This document shows, piece by piece, positions 9,555 to 18,364 of a DNA stretch of 64,000 bases. The notes under the pieces were generated by a model, which worked only from the letters and a program-made list of their open reading frames with translations, did no database searches and was not told the DNA's origin. Position 1 is the first letter of the stretch. Each line of letters opens with the position of its first letter. Made by a program: the position numbers and the translations under genes. Source of the stretch: an uncultured Colwellia sp. (lineage in GTDB: Bacteria; Pseudomonadota; Gammaproteobacteria; Enterobacterales; Alteromonadaceae). The stretch is from NCBI GenBank assembly GCA_913063325.1, contig CAJXYE010000009.1, positions 1 to 64,000 of the forward strand, in the 5' to 3' direction.

Positions 9555-10700
9555 CTAATTGAAGTTAAGTTTAATGTGATCTATATCGCTCTTTTTCAAT
9601 AATGTTATTTCAGCGGCTGTCAATTTAACTGCGTTGAGTAATTGTTTGCTTTCATCACTGTTAATGAGTTCTTCCTTTGCTAAAGAACGAAAAGCGACAT
9701 AAGCTTTAGCTTTTGCAACAAGTTGGGCTACAGGATGCATTTTATCAATGCTATCCGCGTAAGCTAAATCAAATATTGGTTCGGTTATTGCCAGTCGTTT
9801 GAAGTGCATTTTTTCAATTAAATCAGCAGATAGTTGTGAGCTTCGCAGTGTTAACTGTTCTAGCAGTAGTTCTTCACTGGTTTCAATTTTTGATAGTACG
9901 TTATGCAAGCGCTTGTCTTTATTTTCAAAAGCCTCGCGCACTTCTTTTTTATACATTTCGCTAAAGGTAGTTAAATAGCTACGGGTAACCGCAAGTTTAC
10001 CAATGTTTGACAGCATACCTGTGGTAAAGGCGGTATATTCATCAAGGCCTTGCGCCTTGGCTAAGGCGCTAGAAGCTAGTCCTATAGACAAGCTATTATT
10101 CCATAACTTTCTTTTCATTAGGCCATAAGGCGCGGTGCTGGTTGGCAACCAATGTTTAAGAGTAAAAGTAGGCATGACAAGCATTAAGTTATCTAAACCA
10201 ATATAGCTTAATGCTAGCTTAGCATCTGTCACTTGTACATCAGCACGCTTTCGGTACTGAGGTTTATTGACTAAGTTTACTAAATCAATAGATAACCAAG
10301 ATAATGAAGCCGCAAGGTCTTTGATTTGGTTAACTGACGCCGCGCGTGCAGACAAAATATCGAGAATAGTAGGGCAGGCTTCTTCAATACCTAAAATGTG
10401 ATGGTAAAGGTGCTCCTTATTATCAAAGTCGCTATTGATTTGTGTACGAACCAGATTAAAAAAATTAACTTCGGTTTGTTTACGAAAATACTCTTCACCA
10501 TGTTCGGCAATCATTTTTTCTTGCTGCGCCTCTACTTCAACAGATAATAATTCACGGCGACGGTTTTTTTGCTCGCTACCTTGATGATCAACCATTGATA
10601 TTTTACCACATCGCTTTTCCGCAAAATCTTTACAGATAGAGAGGCTAATAGCTCGTTGGTATATAGTGGCGACAGCTTGATTGTTTTCAAAAATTTGCAT
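9555..10700 (-). CDS. HDOD domain protein
   Basis: A 381-residue cytoplasmic protein. The N-terminal ~110 residues are charged and helical (EEYFRKQTEVNFFNLVRTQIN). An HDOD domain (an HD-related output domain lacking nuclease residues) follows from about residue 110 to 310, with CPTILDILSA, IKDLAASLSWLSIDLVNLVNKPQYR, LALSYIGLDNLMLVMP and FTTGMLSNIGKLA. HDOD proteins are linked to signalling and to control of motility or secretion; the specific role here is unknown. It lies alone between pabA and astC, on the same strand, with long spacers on both sides. Confidence 0.8.
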   Translation of the reverse strand: MQIFENNQAVATIYQRAISLSICKDFAEKRCGKISMVDHQGSEQKNRRRELLSVEVEAQQEKMIAEHGEEYFRKQTEVNFFNLVRTQINSDFDNKEHLYHHILGIEEACPTILDILSARAASVNQIKDLAASLSWLSIDLVNLVNKPQYRKRADVQVTDAKLALSYIGLDNLMLVMPTFTLKHWLPTSTAPYGLMKRKLWNNSLSIGLASSALAKAQGLDEYTAFTTGMLSNIGKLAVTRSYLTTFSEMYKKEVREAFENKDKRLHNVLSKIETSEELLLEQLTLRSSQLSADLIEKMHFKRLAITEPIFDLAYADSIDKMHPVAQLVAKAKAYVAFRSLAKEELINSDESKQLLNAVKLTAAEITLLKKSDIDHIKLNFN

Positions 10701-10813
10701 AGCGGTTTTATTGCTTACCTAGGGTATAAATGGAGTATTGAATACAGTAATTGTAGCGATTTGATAGTGTAAAGTACTACCTTATCTGGCTTTAGTCTAA
10801 AAAGCTCTTGTTA

Positions 10814-11413
10814 TTAGTTTATCGGATAATTTTTAAATTGCTTGATAAAATTTGCTAATAAGTTTTGTCCCTGTTCGGTGAGTATCGATTCTGGGTGAAA
10901 TTGTACGCTACTTATCGGTAGCGTTTTATGTTCTAGCGCCATTATTTCATCAACATCACCTTGTTCATTTTGGCTCCATGCCGTCATGGTGAGGTCGGTT
11001 GGCAAGGACTGTTTGTTTACTATTAATGAATGGTATCGAGTCACTTGCAATGGCTGATTAAGCTGGCTAAATAAGCCTTGTTCATTATGGGTTATCTTAG
11101 ACGTTTTACCATGCATGACTTTTTTTGCTTTTTCAACTGTCGCGCCAAAGTGCTGAGCAATACACTGATGCCCTAAACAAACACCTAACAAAGGAATCTT
11201 CCCGGCAAACTGCTCAATTACCGCGAGTGATATGCCAGCTGCGTCAGGATCACAAGGACCTGGCGAAATAACAATATAGTGCGGCTTTAATTGCTCAATG
11301 TCAGCTAGGCTAATTTCGTCATTTCTAAAGACAACAACCTCTTGACCTAGCGCTTGAAAATAGTGCACTAAATTAAAAGTAAATGAGTCGTAATTGTCGA
11401 TCATTAATAACAA
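10814..11413 (-). CDS. pabA: Aminodeoxychorismate/anthranilate synthase glutaminase component
   Basis: A class I glutamine amidotransferase that feeds ammonia to chorismate amination for folate (PabB) or tryptophan (TrpE). The triad Cys79 ([10 protein letters not shown]), His173 and Glu175 (QFHPES) is complete, as is [11 protein letters not shown] forming the oxyanion region. The 199 residues match PabA. The start at 11413 is a TTG eight bases after AGG and gives the family opening [11 protein letters not shown]; the ATG three codons on is an alternative. Linkage with argD parallels the E. coli argD-pabA arrangement and favours the pabA name. Confidence 0.9.
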   Translation of the reverse strand: MLLMIDNYDSFTFNLVHYFQALGQEVVVFRNDEISLADIEQLKPHYIVISPGPCDPDAAGISLAVIEQFAGKIPLLGVCLGHQCIAQHFGATVEKAKKVMHGKTSKITHNEQGLFSQLNQPLQVTRYHSLIVNKQSLPTDLTMTAWSQNEQGDVDEIMALEHKTLPISSVQFHPESILTEQGQNLLANFIKQFKNYPIN

Positions 11414-11508
11414 AAGGTTCGCCTAGCAGAGGATAAATTTCGCGGCTATTCTAATGGTTTTATTAACGAGGAGCAATGAACGAGGAAAGTTTTGCTAGGT
11501 TAAAACAT

Positions 11509-11536
11509 AAGAAGCCAGCGTATGAGCTGGCTTCTT
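11509..11536 (-). terminator. Terminator of the porin gene
   Basis: AAGAAGCCAGC and GCTGGCTTCTT form a perfect 11-bp stem around a six-base loop. It lies about 55 bases past the porin stop, with a loose T-rich stretch (TATGTTTT) after it on the minus strand. Confidence 0.75.
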
Positions 11537-11591
11537 ACTTTACATTGAGAAATATTACTTCTTCTCAATTAACAATATATTGCACTAATGC

Positions 11592-12794
11592 TTAGAATTT
11601 AGCAGTTAACTGAACCCATACTTTATTAGTATCTACTTGTGGCTGATCAACATCACCAGAACCGTAGTTAGCTGCTTTTACTAATACGCCGTAGTTTTTG
11701 TTGATTTGGTAAGTAGCTACTAAGTTAAGCTCGCTACCAAAATCAATGCTTTCTACGTCTGAAGAGTAGTCATGGTATGTTGCCGCCCATTTAACGCCAG
11801 ATACTTTACCTTTAGCTGTTAAGTAAACATCTTGTAAACCTTCTTTTGGTGTTGCTAAGAAGGTATCAGCCCAACCGTTAAACTTATGTTTAGTCGCTAA
11901 TGGAGTGTTAAATGCAACAACGCCATCATCACTGCCTAATAATTCGTAACCACCTAATACTGTTACAGGGCCAAAGTTGTAGGCTGCTTCAGCATTGATA
12001 TACATAGCTGAGTAGCTAGTAAGGTTATTACCATTGTCACTTTGGCTTGCTAAGCTAGCGTTAACTGCAAACTTACCAAATTTACCCTTGTATAAAGCAC
12101 CAAACGTACTGCTAGAGTTTTTAGCTTGATCAAATGCCGCATAATCTAAAAGGTAAGCAAAACCAGCAATTTTGTGGCTCTTGTTGATATTGTATTTAGC
12201 GTTTGCTAGGTGGAAATCACCTTTAGTATCGCTAGAAGTAATACCGTTGATATTGTGGATTAAGCTGTAATCTACAGAAAATTTATCAGCTTTATATTCT
12301 ACACGAACACCATCATAGGTTTGCTCGTTTTGTCTCCAACCAACACCACCAACAAAACGCTGATTATTGTGTAAAACACGTTGACGACCAACAACAGCAC
12401 TAAAACCACTGTTTGCGTACTTGATGAAAGCTTGGTTTACATCAGTGCCTTGTGGATCGGCAATTACTGAGTAGTCAGTGTTACCATTTGTTTTGCTGTT
12501 ATAGTCATCGACTAAAGCATCCACTTTATCTACTTCTAAACCAAGTGAAAAATTGCTGTATGAGCCAGTATTAACGGTAATACGGCTTTTTAATGTTAAT
12601 GCCGTAGCATCTTTCTTTGCGTTATCTTGATCTACGCCTTCATAACGAGCACGTAACTGAACTTTAACAGTACTGTCGCTAAGGGCTTCAGTAATACCTT
12701 TGCCATGCTCAGTTTCTGCTGAAAAAGCTGCTGGGGCCGCTAAAATAGCGGTAGTGATTAAAGATAAGGTAAATTTGTTTACTGCTGTTTTCAT
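11592..12794 (-). CDS. Alginate-export-type outer membrane porin
   Basis: A 400-residue outer membrane beta-barrel. The signal peptide MKTAVNKFTLSLITTAILAAPAAFSA is cleaved after about residue 26. The mature part alternates short beta strands with Asp/Asn/Gly-rich turns and ends in the C-terminal aromatic signature VQLTAKF. The block RQRVLHNNQRFVGGVGWRQNEQTYDGVR is typical of the alginate_exp (PF13372)-like porins common in Alteromonadales; the transported substrate is not predictable. Two FNR-type palindromes lie upstream, so oxygen-dependent expression is likely. A terminator follows the gene. Confidence 0.85.
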   Translation of the reverse strand: MKTAVNKFTLSLITTAILAAPAAFSAETEHGKGITEALSDSTVKVQLRARYEGVDQDNAKKDATALTLKSRITVNTGSYSNFSLGLEVDKVDALVDDYNSKTNGNTDYSVIADPQGTDVNQAFIKYANSGFSAVVGRQRVLHNNQRFVGGVGWRQNEQTYDGVRVEYKADKFSVDYSLIHNINGITSSDTKGDFHLANAKYNINKSHKIAGFAYLLDYAAFDQAKNSSSTFGALYKGKFGKFAVNASLASQSDNGNNLTSYSAMYINAEAAYNFGPVTVLGGYELLGSDDGVVAFNTPLATKHKFNGWADTFLATPKEGLQDVYLTAKGKVSGVKWAATYHDYSSDVESIDFGSELNLVATYQINKNYGVLVKAANYGSGDVDQPQVDTNKVWVQLTAKF

Positions 12795-12897
12795 AATAAT
12801 ATCCTAGTGTCATGTTTTATAATTTGGGAGCTTAGTTTTTTATTATTGTTATAGCTAACTGATAAGGTGATTTTTGCATTGCCATTAAAAACAAAGT

Positions 12898-12911
12898 TTG
12901 ATTTAAATCAA
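12898..12911. promoter_or_regulatory. FNR-type palindrome 1
   Basis: TTGATTTAAATCAA is a perfect match to the FNR/EtrA consensus TTGAT-N4-ATCAA. It is centred about 110 bases upstream of the porin start and about 185 upstream of the divergent small operon. Confidence 0.7.
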
Positions 12912-12957
12912 GTTGTTAAATTTTGTCATTACCTAAGGAGTGAATAGCACTGTTAAA

Positions 12958-12971
12958 TTGATTTACATCAA
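12958..12971. promoter_or_regulatory. FNR-type palindrome 2
   Basis: TTGATTTACATCAA is a second perfect TTGAT-N4-ATCAA site, 60 bases from the first. It is nearer to the plus-strand operon at 13089. Which gene each site serves cannot be told from sequence alone. Confidence 0.7.
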
Positions 12972-13088
12972 GTTTTCTACAACTTTAGTCTAGATTAAAG
13001 AAAACAAAAATTATTTGATTGAATTTGCATTTTTCAGGCTAGTGAGCCACTTTTAATGTAGCCCTTATATTTATGTTAGGAGATTCTA

Positions 13089-13319
13089 GTGCCTGAAGAA
13101 AGACGTAAACTAGAAGCAAAGATTGAAAGGTTATTAAAAGAGCTAACAGTAGCGCAGCAATGTTCGTTAAGTGAAATAAGTAGCTTTGGTTATACATTAT
13201 CTTTTGTTAGGTCTACACCTGAGGGTAAGATTGCAATTGTGCAATTAGATAATGGTGCGATTACTATTGATGATGAAGGAGAAATTAATCATAATCCAAA
13301 TATTAAAATTCGTGATTAA
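13089..13319 (+). CDS. Small hypothetical protein
   Basis: A 76-residue protein of unknown function. The GTG at 13089 is supported by an AGGAG ribosome site six bases upstream. The N-terminal third is a charged helix (ERRKLEAKIERLLKEL) and the rest looks like a small beta domain ending in an acidic tail (TIDDEGEINHNPN). It has no signal peptide or cysteine pair. It lies 26 bases upstream of a glutaredoxin-like gene, and both are likely co-transcribed from the region with two FNR-type sites, so expression when oxygen falls is plausible. Confidence 0.7.
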   Translation: MPEERRKLEAKIERLLKELTVAQQCSLSEISSFGYTLSFVRSTPEGKIAIVQLDNGAITIDDEGEINHNPNIKIRD

Positions 13320-13345
13320 TCGATCATTCATAATAAAGGTTGTCA

Positions 13346-13573
13346 ATGAGAAGAGTTGTTTTGTATAGCACGGATAAGTGCCCTCATTGCCAAACAGCAA
13401 AACGTTACCTTGAACAACAAGGTATTGCTTTTAGGTTGTGCAATGTTAAAACGAGTAAAGGACAAAAAGAATTTGCTTTAACTGGTCTGCGTGGCGTACC
13501 TGTTTTAAAAGTTGGTGACCAGCTACTTAATGGCTTCTCAGTTAAAACATTTACAGTAATGTTTAATAGCTAG
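13346..13573 (+). CDS. Glutaredoxin-like protein
   Basis: A 75-residue glutaredoxin/thioredoxin-fold protein, probably a cytosolic thiol-disulfide or glutathione-dependent reductase. The dithiol active site CPHC is in the first strand-helix turn and the cis-proline motif GVPVLKVGD is intact, followed by GF near the C-terminus. The ATG at 13346 has an AAAGG site; an in-frame TTG two codons earlier is less likely. It is the second gene of a probable two-gene operon. Confidence 0.85.
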   Translation: MRRVVLYSTDKCPHCQTAKRYLEQQGIAFRLCNVKTSKGQKEFALTGLRGVPVLKVGDQLLNGFSVKTFTVMFNS

Positions 13574-13688
13574 TCTTCTGACCAGACTGATCACTTTATT
13601 TACCAACCTAACCTAACCTAATCCAACATAACCTTAATATATATCACTTAAACACCGCACGCTTTTATGCCCCTCAAGAAGTTAACTT

Positions 13689-13736
13689 ATATCAATCCAC
13701 ATAAGAAAGTGGTCACTTTTTTATGCGGGATGGTAT
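13689..13736. repeat. REP-like imperfect hairpin, copy 1
   Basis: ATATCAATCCACATAA (13689-13704) pairs imperfectly (12 of 16) with TTATGCGGGATGGTAT (13721-13736), with an inner AAAGTG/CACTTT hairpin. The same layout, with ATACCAATCC arms and a TCACTTTCTTA core, recurs at 34955-35009. It sits right before the NtrC sites of glnK. Confidence 0.6.
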
Positions 13737-13739
13737 TAC

Positions 13740-13788
13740 TGCACCAGATGTTCTCAATACGGCTCTTTTAATGCACGCCATTGGTGCA
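13740..13788 (+). promoter_or_regulatory. Tandem NtrC binding sites upstream of glnK-amtB
   Basis: TGCACGCCATTGGTGCA at 13772-13788 closely matches the NtrC enhancer consensus (TGCAC..N5..TGGTGCA). A weaker site, TGCACCAGATGTTCTCA, starts at 13740, 32 bases (three helical turns) upstream. Paired NtrC sites on one face of the helix are typical of NtrC-activated sigma-54 promoters. They lie about 80-110 bases before the -24/-12 element. Confidence 0.85.
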
Positions 13789-13850
13789 AGTTAACTCATG
13801 GTAATGTTTTGTATTCCTCTAAGTCATTAACTAATAAGATAAATTAATGT

Positions 13851-13866
13851 TGGCATATGAATTGTA
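13851..13866 (+). promoter_or_regulatory. Sigma-54 promoter of glnK-amtB
   Basis: TGGCATATGAATTGTA matches the RpoN consensus TGGCA-N6-TTGCA at all key positions except the C of GC at -12 (T here). Initiation would be about 11 bases downstream, giving a leader of roughly 35 bases before the glnK ATG. Confidence 0.8.
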
Positions 13867-13902
13867 TTATCAAGTTATTAGTAATATAAAAACGATAACT
13901 AG

Positions 13903-14250
<348 letters not shown>

Positions 14251-14262
14251 AGGAGAAGAATA

Positions 14263-15543
14263 ATGGAACAAAATATATTTCAATTACAATACGCCTTAGA
14301 CACCTTTTATTTTCTAATTTGTGGTGCCTTGGTTATGTGGATGGCTGCTGGCTTCTCTATGCTTGAAGCGGGTCTAGTTAGAGCTAAAAACACCACTGAA
14401 ATATTAACCAAAAACGTCGCGCTATATGCCATTGCGTGCATCATGTACTTGATTGTTGGTTACGACATTATGTACGGCGGTGGTATTTTCTTAAATGGTA
14501 TCGCACTTGATGGTGCTGCAGATGCCGAAGCGCTTGTAGGTACTGTACTTGCTGAATCAGCTGAAGCTGGATTTGATGGCGGTGCAGTTTATTCCAATGC
14601 TTCTGACTTTTTCTTCCAAGTTGTGTTTGTTGCTACAGCCATGTCTATAGTGTCAGGTGCTGTTGCCGAACGTATGAAGCTTTGGGCTTTCTTAGCATTT
14701 ACTGTGGTATTAACGGGTTTTATCTATCCTATGGAAGGTAGCTGGACTTGGAATGGTGATGCTGTGTTTGGTTTATATACCTTAGGAGATTTAGGTTTTT
14801 CAGATTTTGCTGGTTCAGGTATTGTTCATATGGCCGGCGCTTCAGCAGCATTAGCTGGTGTGTTATTACTAGGCGCTCGTAAAGGAAAATACGGTAAAGA
14901 TGGTAAAGTTAACGCAATTCCTGGTGCTAACTTGCCAATGGCAACATTAGGTACGTTTATCTTATGGATGGGTTGGTTTGGTTTTAATGGTGGTTCAGTA
15001 TTAAAGCTTGCTGATATTAACAGTGCAAACTCTGTTGCTATGGTCTTTTTAAATACCAATGCTGCGGCCGCTGCAGGTGCAATTTCAGCACTTGTTTTTG
15101 CTAAGTTCTTGTTTAAGAAAGCTGATTTAACCATGACATTAAATGGTGCTTTGGCCGGTTTAGTTGCTATTACAGCTGAGCCTTCTACACCATCTCCATT
15201 ACAAGCAACTGTTTTTGGTGCTATTGCCGGCGTAATTGTAGTGATTTCAATATTGGCACTAGATAAAATTAAGATTGATGATCCTGTTGGTGCTATCTCA
15301 GTTCACGGTGTAGTTGGTTTCTTTGGCTTGATGATTGTTCCTATCACTAACTCATCGTCTAGCTTTAGTGGTCAACTTATTGGTGCAGCAACTATCTTTG
15401 TTTGGGTCTTTGGTACTAGTTTTGTTGTTTGGTTTGCTTTGAAGAAGATCATCGGTATTCGCGTAAGTGCTGAAGAAGAGTATGAAGGTGTTGATATCTC
15501 TGACTGTGGTATGGAAGCATATCCAGAATTCACTAGAGGTTAA
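14263..15543 (+). CDS. amtB: Ammonium transporter
   Basis: A 426-residue inner-membrane ammonium channel of the Amt/MEP/Rh family with about 11 transmembrane helices. The pore twin histidines correspond to His189 (GSGIVHMAGA) and His348 (AISVHGVVGFFG); the signature FGFNGGS and the N-terminal FWMEAG-like FSMLEAG are present. A GGAG ribosome site precedes the ATG and glnK is co-transcribed upstream. The loop ITAEPSTPS replaces the ITAGC form seen in the E. coli protein, suggesting a different Amt subgroup. A bidirectional terminator follows. Confidence 0.95.
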   Translation: MEQNIFQLQYALDTFYFLICGALVMWMAAGFSMLEAGLVRAKNTTEILTKNVALYAIACIMYLIVGYDIMYGGGIFLNGIALDGAADAEALVGTVLAESAEAGFDGGAVYSNASDFFFQVVFVATAMSIVSGAVAERMKLWAFLAFTVVLTGFIYPMEGSWTWNGDAVFGLYTLGDLGFSDFAGSGIVHMAGASAALAGVLLLGARKGKYGKDGKVNAIPGANLPMATLGTFILWMGWFGFNGGSVLKLADINSANSVAMVFLNTNAAAAAGAISALVFAKFLFKKADLTMTLNGALAGLVAITAEPSTPSPLQATVFGAIAGVIVVISILALDKIKIDDPVGAISVHGVVGFFGLMIVPITNSSSSFSGQLIGAATIFVWVFGTSFVVWFALKKIIGIRVSAEEEYEGVDISDCGMEAYPEFTRG

Positions 15544-15601
15544 CAGCACCCGAGGTTAAGAGTACTAGAGTTATAATCTTAGTCTCGAAAGCATAAGCAT
15601 T

Positions 15602-15640
15602 AAAAAAGCAGCCAATCGTTAGACGATAGGCTGCTTTTTT
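15602..15640. terminator. Bidirectional terminator between amtB and the cyclophilin gene
   Basis: AAAAAAGCAGCC (15602-15613) and GGCTGCTTTTTT (15629-15640) pair perfectly, with an inner ATCGT/ACGAT stem. A and T tracts on both sides let it serve both convergent genes. Confidence 0.93.
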
Positions 15641-15660
15641 GTTTGACTAATTTAGGTTCT

Positions 15661-16524
15661 TTATTTGGTGAATAGGCGCTTTCTTGCGGTGACTAAACCT
15701 AACATAACAAGTGCAAACCATGTGATAGAACCGCCACTGTCTTCTTTAACATCAGCTTCCTTTAGATATTTATTAGGATCACTTGGGAAAGTATCAGCTA
15801 TATCGATTACGCCATCACCATCACTATCAGGCTCTATTGATTTTAATGGAAATAAGTCACTGTCAGTCACAGAAGAAGAATCAATAATAGTTACATGCTC
15901 AATAACTACAAAGTTTTCTATGCCTGGTGCACTCATATCAACACATTTTTGACTAGTTTCCATCACCATAGGAATACCTTTTAAGCCACTTGAATCACAT
16001 AGCTTAAGTTGTGCTACCTTTTCTACTATATCCATTCCTGCAATGACTTGGCCGAAAACGGTAAAACCACCATTTTGTCGATCTAAATTATTGCTATTAT
16101 CTTTTAAGTTAAAAAACCATTGGTTAGTAGCACTATGAACACTGCTGCCGTTTTTTGCCATGGCAATGGTACCTTTAACATTAGAGTAAACAGGTTCATT
16201 CTTCACTGTAGCATTTGGCGAAAGTGCCGTTAAAGGCCATTCTCCGTTAAAGGTAAATCCACCCCCCTGTACAATAAAATCAGCCACAGCTCTATGAACG
16301 ACAGAGTTAGTGTAAAGCCCTTCATCTATATAGTTAAGAAAGTTTGCTACCGTTTCAGGTGTCGTTGTATCAAACAAATTAACTTTGATAGTGTCTGCGC
16401 TTAGAGATGTCTTAATTTCAACGATAGTAGCGTTAGCGGCATTAGTAAAAACTAAACTAGCAGTCGCTATGCTGATAAGAGAAAGTACCGTTCGTGTATT
16501 TTTCTTGGTTATTTGTTTAAACAT
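15661..16524 (-). CDS. Exported cyclophilin-type peptidyl-prolyl isomerase with GlyGly-CTERM tail
   Basis: A secreted prolyl isomerase of about 287 residues. A signal peptide (VLSLISIATASLVFTNAANA) leads to a cyclophilin domain with VNLFDTTTPETVANFLNYIDEG, VHRAVADFIVQGGGF and NGGFTVFGQVIAGMDIV. It is followed by a calcium-binding type-3-repeat-like stretch (DSDGDGVIDIADTFPSDPNKY) and a C-terminal Gly-Gly/hydrophobic/Arg-rich tail (SGGSITWFALVMLGLVTARKR). That tail is the GlyGly-CTERM sorting signal handled by rhombosortase in species that have it. I start at the ATG 16524 because it gives a normal signal peptide; upstream ATGs at 16569 and 16596 are possible. The usual PpiA lacks this tail. 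Confidence 0.85.
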   Translation of the reverse strand: MFKQITKKNTRTVLSLISIATASLVFTNAANATIVEIKTSLSADTIKVNLFDTTTPETVANFLNYIDEGLYTNSVVHRAVADFIVQGGGFTFNGEWPLTALSPNATVKNEPVYSNVKGTIAMAKNGSSVHSATNQWFFNLKDNSNNLDRQNGGFTVFGQVIAGMDIVEKVAQLKLCDSSGLKGIPMVMETSQKCVDMSAPGIENFVVIEHVTIIDSSSVTDSDLFPLKSIEPDSDGDGVIDIADTFPSDPNKYLKEADVKEDSGGSITWFALVMLGLVTARKRLFTK

Positions 16525-16801
16525 GGATAGCCTAGAGTTAGCCGTAAATGGTTTTAAATTGTGTCTCATAGTAAATGCTGTGATCGACGTTAACAAGTAG
16601 CTGTTACATTTTAGTAATGAAATGATGATTTAACTAAAGCAACTTATTAACTTCATAGTTTTACTGGCTTCTAGGCTTGAAAATCTTATCAGTAGTAGCT
16701 CAAGCTCTTATACATAGTGTTAGTTAGCTTGCTTTGTTAAGAGGAATGCTTACAATGACGCCGATTTTAATTACAACTTATTAGAAACCTTAGGGATTTA
16801 A

Positions 16802-17197
16802 ATGAAAAACTTTATGTTATTAAGTATTGTTATGCTTTCATTCTCATTATCTAGCTTTGCACAAGCAGCAGTAAAAGTTGGCGTAGCGGTCGATATGGAT
16901 TTAAGTCTTGTTGCCCAAATTGATCGTTACAATATAGTTCTTGGTGATAAAGGTTTTGCCGTTGATTATTTAGTTAAAACAGGTGTCTTTGATAATAAAA
17001 CACCATTGTCTTGGTATTTCGCTGGCGGTGGTTGGGCTGGCTGGGATCATGGTTTTGGTGTTCGTGCACCTGCAGGTGTTTCTTGGTACTTTGCTAAGGG
17101 CTGGGATTTGTATGGACAAGTACAGCCAGTAGCTGATCTTGATAATGATTTTAAATTGAGTGTTGATGGTGCGATTGGTGTACGTTACGCATTTTAA
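16802..17197 (+). CDS. Small secreted or outer-membrane beta-rich protein
   Basis: A 131-residue protein of unknown function with a clear signal peptide (MKNFMLLSIVMLSFSLSSFAQA). The mature part of about 109 residues has alternating hydrophobic strands, many aromatic and Gly residues (WYFAGGGWAGWDHGFGVR, VSWYFAKGWDLYGQV), and ends in VRYAF. This is typical of a small outer membrane barrel with the C-terminal Phe needed for assembly. It is a single gene with its own terminator. I cannot assign a family. Confidence 0.7.
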   Translation: MKNFMLLSIVMLSFSLSSFAQAAVKVGVAVDMDLSLVAQIDRYNIVLGDKGFAVDYLVKTGVFDNKTPLSWYFAGGGWAGWDHGFGVRAPAGVSWYFAKGWDLYGQVQPVADLDNDFKLSVDGAIGVRYAF

Positions 17198-17227
17198 TTT
17201 TGTCATCATTGGTAAAATATTCATAAT

Positions 17228-17251
17228 AAAGAGCTTTTAAGCTCTTTTTTT
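17228..17251 (+). terminator. Terminator after the small beta-rich protein gene
   Basis: AAAGAGCTT and AAGCTCTTT form a 9-bp stem with a two-base loop, followed by further T residues. It lies 30 bases past the stop. Confidence 0.85.
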
Positions 17252-17323
17252 ATGCCAAATCAATAACCATTAGTTTTATTTTAAATACACTAGGAGCTAT
17301 CAAATAAAACAGAGTACATTGTT

Positions 17324-18178
17324 ATGCGTTGGCGTTATTTTATTATTTTACAAGCAATTATTCTGCTATTGGCAGTAGGACTTGTTTATAAACATCAAGA
17401 TAAAGTTACCTTAGTTAAAACTCCACCAACTGAATTAGCGCAATGGTACAAACCTGAGAACAAGCGGCAAGTTTGGTTGCATAATATGTTTAAACTGCGC
17501 CGTGAAATGCAGGCTGTTGAGTTTTATGCCCAAAATAAAGATGCAGAACATTTGCAAAAATGGGTAGTTCAGCTAAATCAACACTACGTTAAAATTTCTG
17601 ATATGGTGCCAGTTTGGCAAAATAAATTATCACTAGAAACCATGAGTGAACTAATAAAAGCCAGTGAAGAAAATGATTTTTCATCCGTTTTAGTTCAGCA
17701 TAAAGTCATGCAGAAAAGCTGCGATTCCTGTCATGATGATTATCAAGCTATTACGGCTTTGACTTATAGAACCCCTGACTTTTCAAACATTCAGATTACC
17801 CACGAAATTAGTTTCGTTGAGCATATGGATACCCTAACGAGACAAGTAAATCAGATAAAAATTTCAGCACAAGATGGTAATAAGCCCTTAGCACTAGCAT
17901 CTTTAGCAGATCTTACTGATAGTATGGAGTCGCTTGGAGGAAGCTGTGTTGATTGTCATAAAAAAGATCGTCAGGCTTACCCTAGTGAGGTGATGAAAAA
18001 AACCCTCCAGAGCTTACAGGTTTCATTAGAGTCAGGTACTGCTAAGCAGCAAGGACGAGATCTTGGTACTTTAGCCGTGTTAGCCTGTGCTCGTTGTCAT
18101 GGCACACACCGTATTGCTGTTGGTGCGAAACAAAAAATAGTAAAAGATGTGGGTTTTAGTGACTTGATAAAGCACTAG
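17324..18178 (+). CDS. Membrane-anchored tri-heme c-type cytochrome
   Basis: A 284-residue protein with one N-terminal membrane segment (FIILQAIILLLAVGLVY) that is probably not cleaved, so the rest hangs in the periplasm. It has three CxxCH heme c sites: Cys133-His137 (CDSCH), Cys208-His212 (CVDCH) and Cys255-His259 (CARCH). The first two sit at the ends of helical segments as in cytochrome c556/c' proteins (heme near the C-terminus of a four-helix bundle), suggesting two such bundles plus a short third heme segment. Role in electron transfer is inferred; partners are unknown. Confidence 0.8.
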   Translation: MRWRYFIILQAIILLLAVGLVYKHQDKVTLVKTPPTELAQWYKPENKRQVWLHNMFKLRREMQAVEFYAQNKDAEHLQKWVVQLNQHYVKISDMVPVWQNKLSLETMSELIKASEENDFSSVLVQHKVMQKSCDSCHDDYQAITALTYRTPDFSNIQITHEISFVEHMDTLTRQVNQIKISAQDGNKPLALASLADLTDSMESLGGSCVDCHKKDRQAYPSEVMKKTLQSLQVSLESGTAKQQGRDLGTLAVLACARCHGTHRIAVGAKQKIVKDVGFSDLIKH

Positions 18179-18364
18179 GTATGATGTGTGCTTACTCTAC
18201 CTAGTGTCGAACTATTGTTGTTCAATTGGTGCTTAAATCAGGAGTCGATTGTACTCGCTTTTAGTGAGCAGGCTTCGACTTAAAGCTCAACCTCATTGAT
18301 ATCAGCTATGTTAACAGCTGAAGTTACGGGTAATATTATTAAAGCTAGTCAGTTTATTATGTAC

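Noticed and set aside
13600..13625. CCTAA-like short tandem repeat
   Set aside because: Only about three units; too short to be meaningful.
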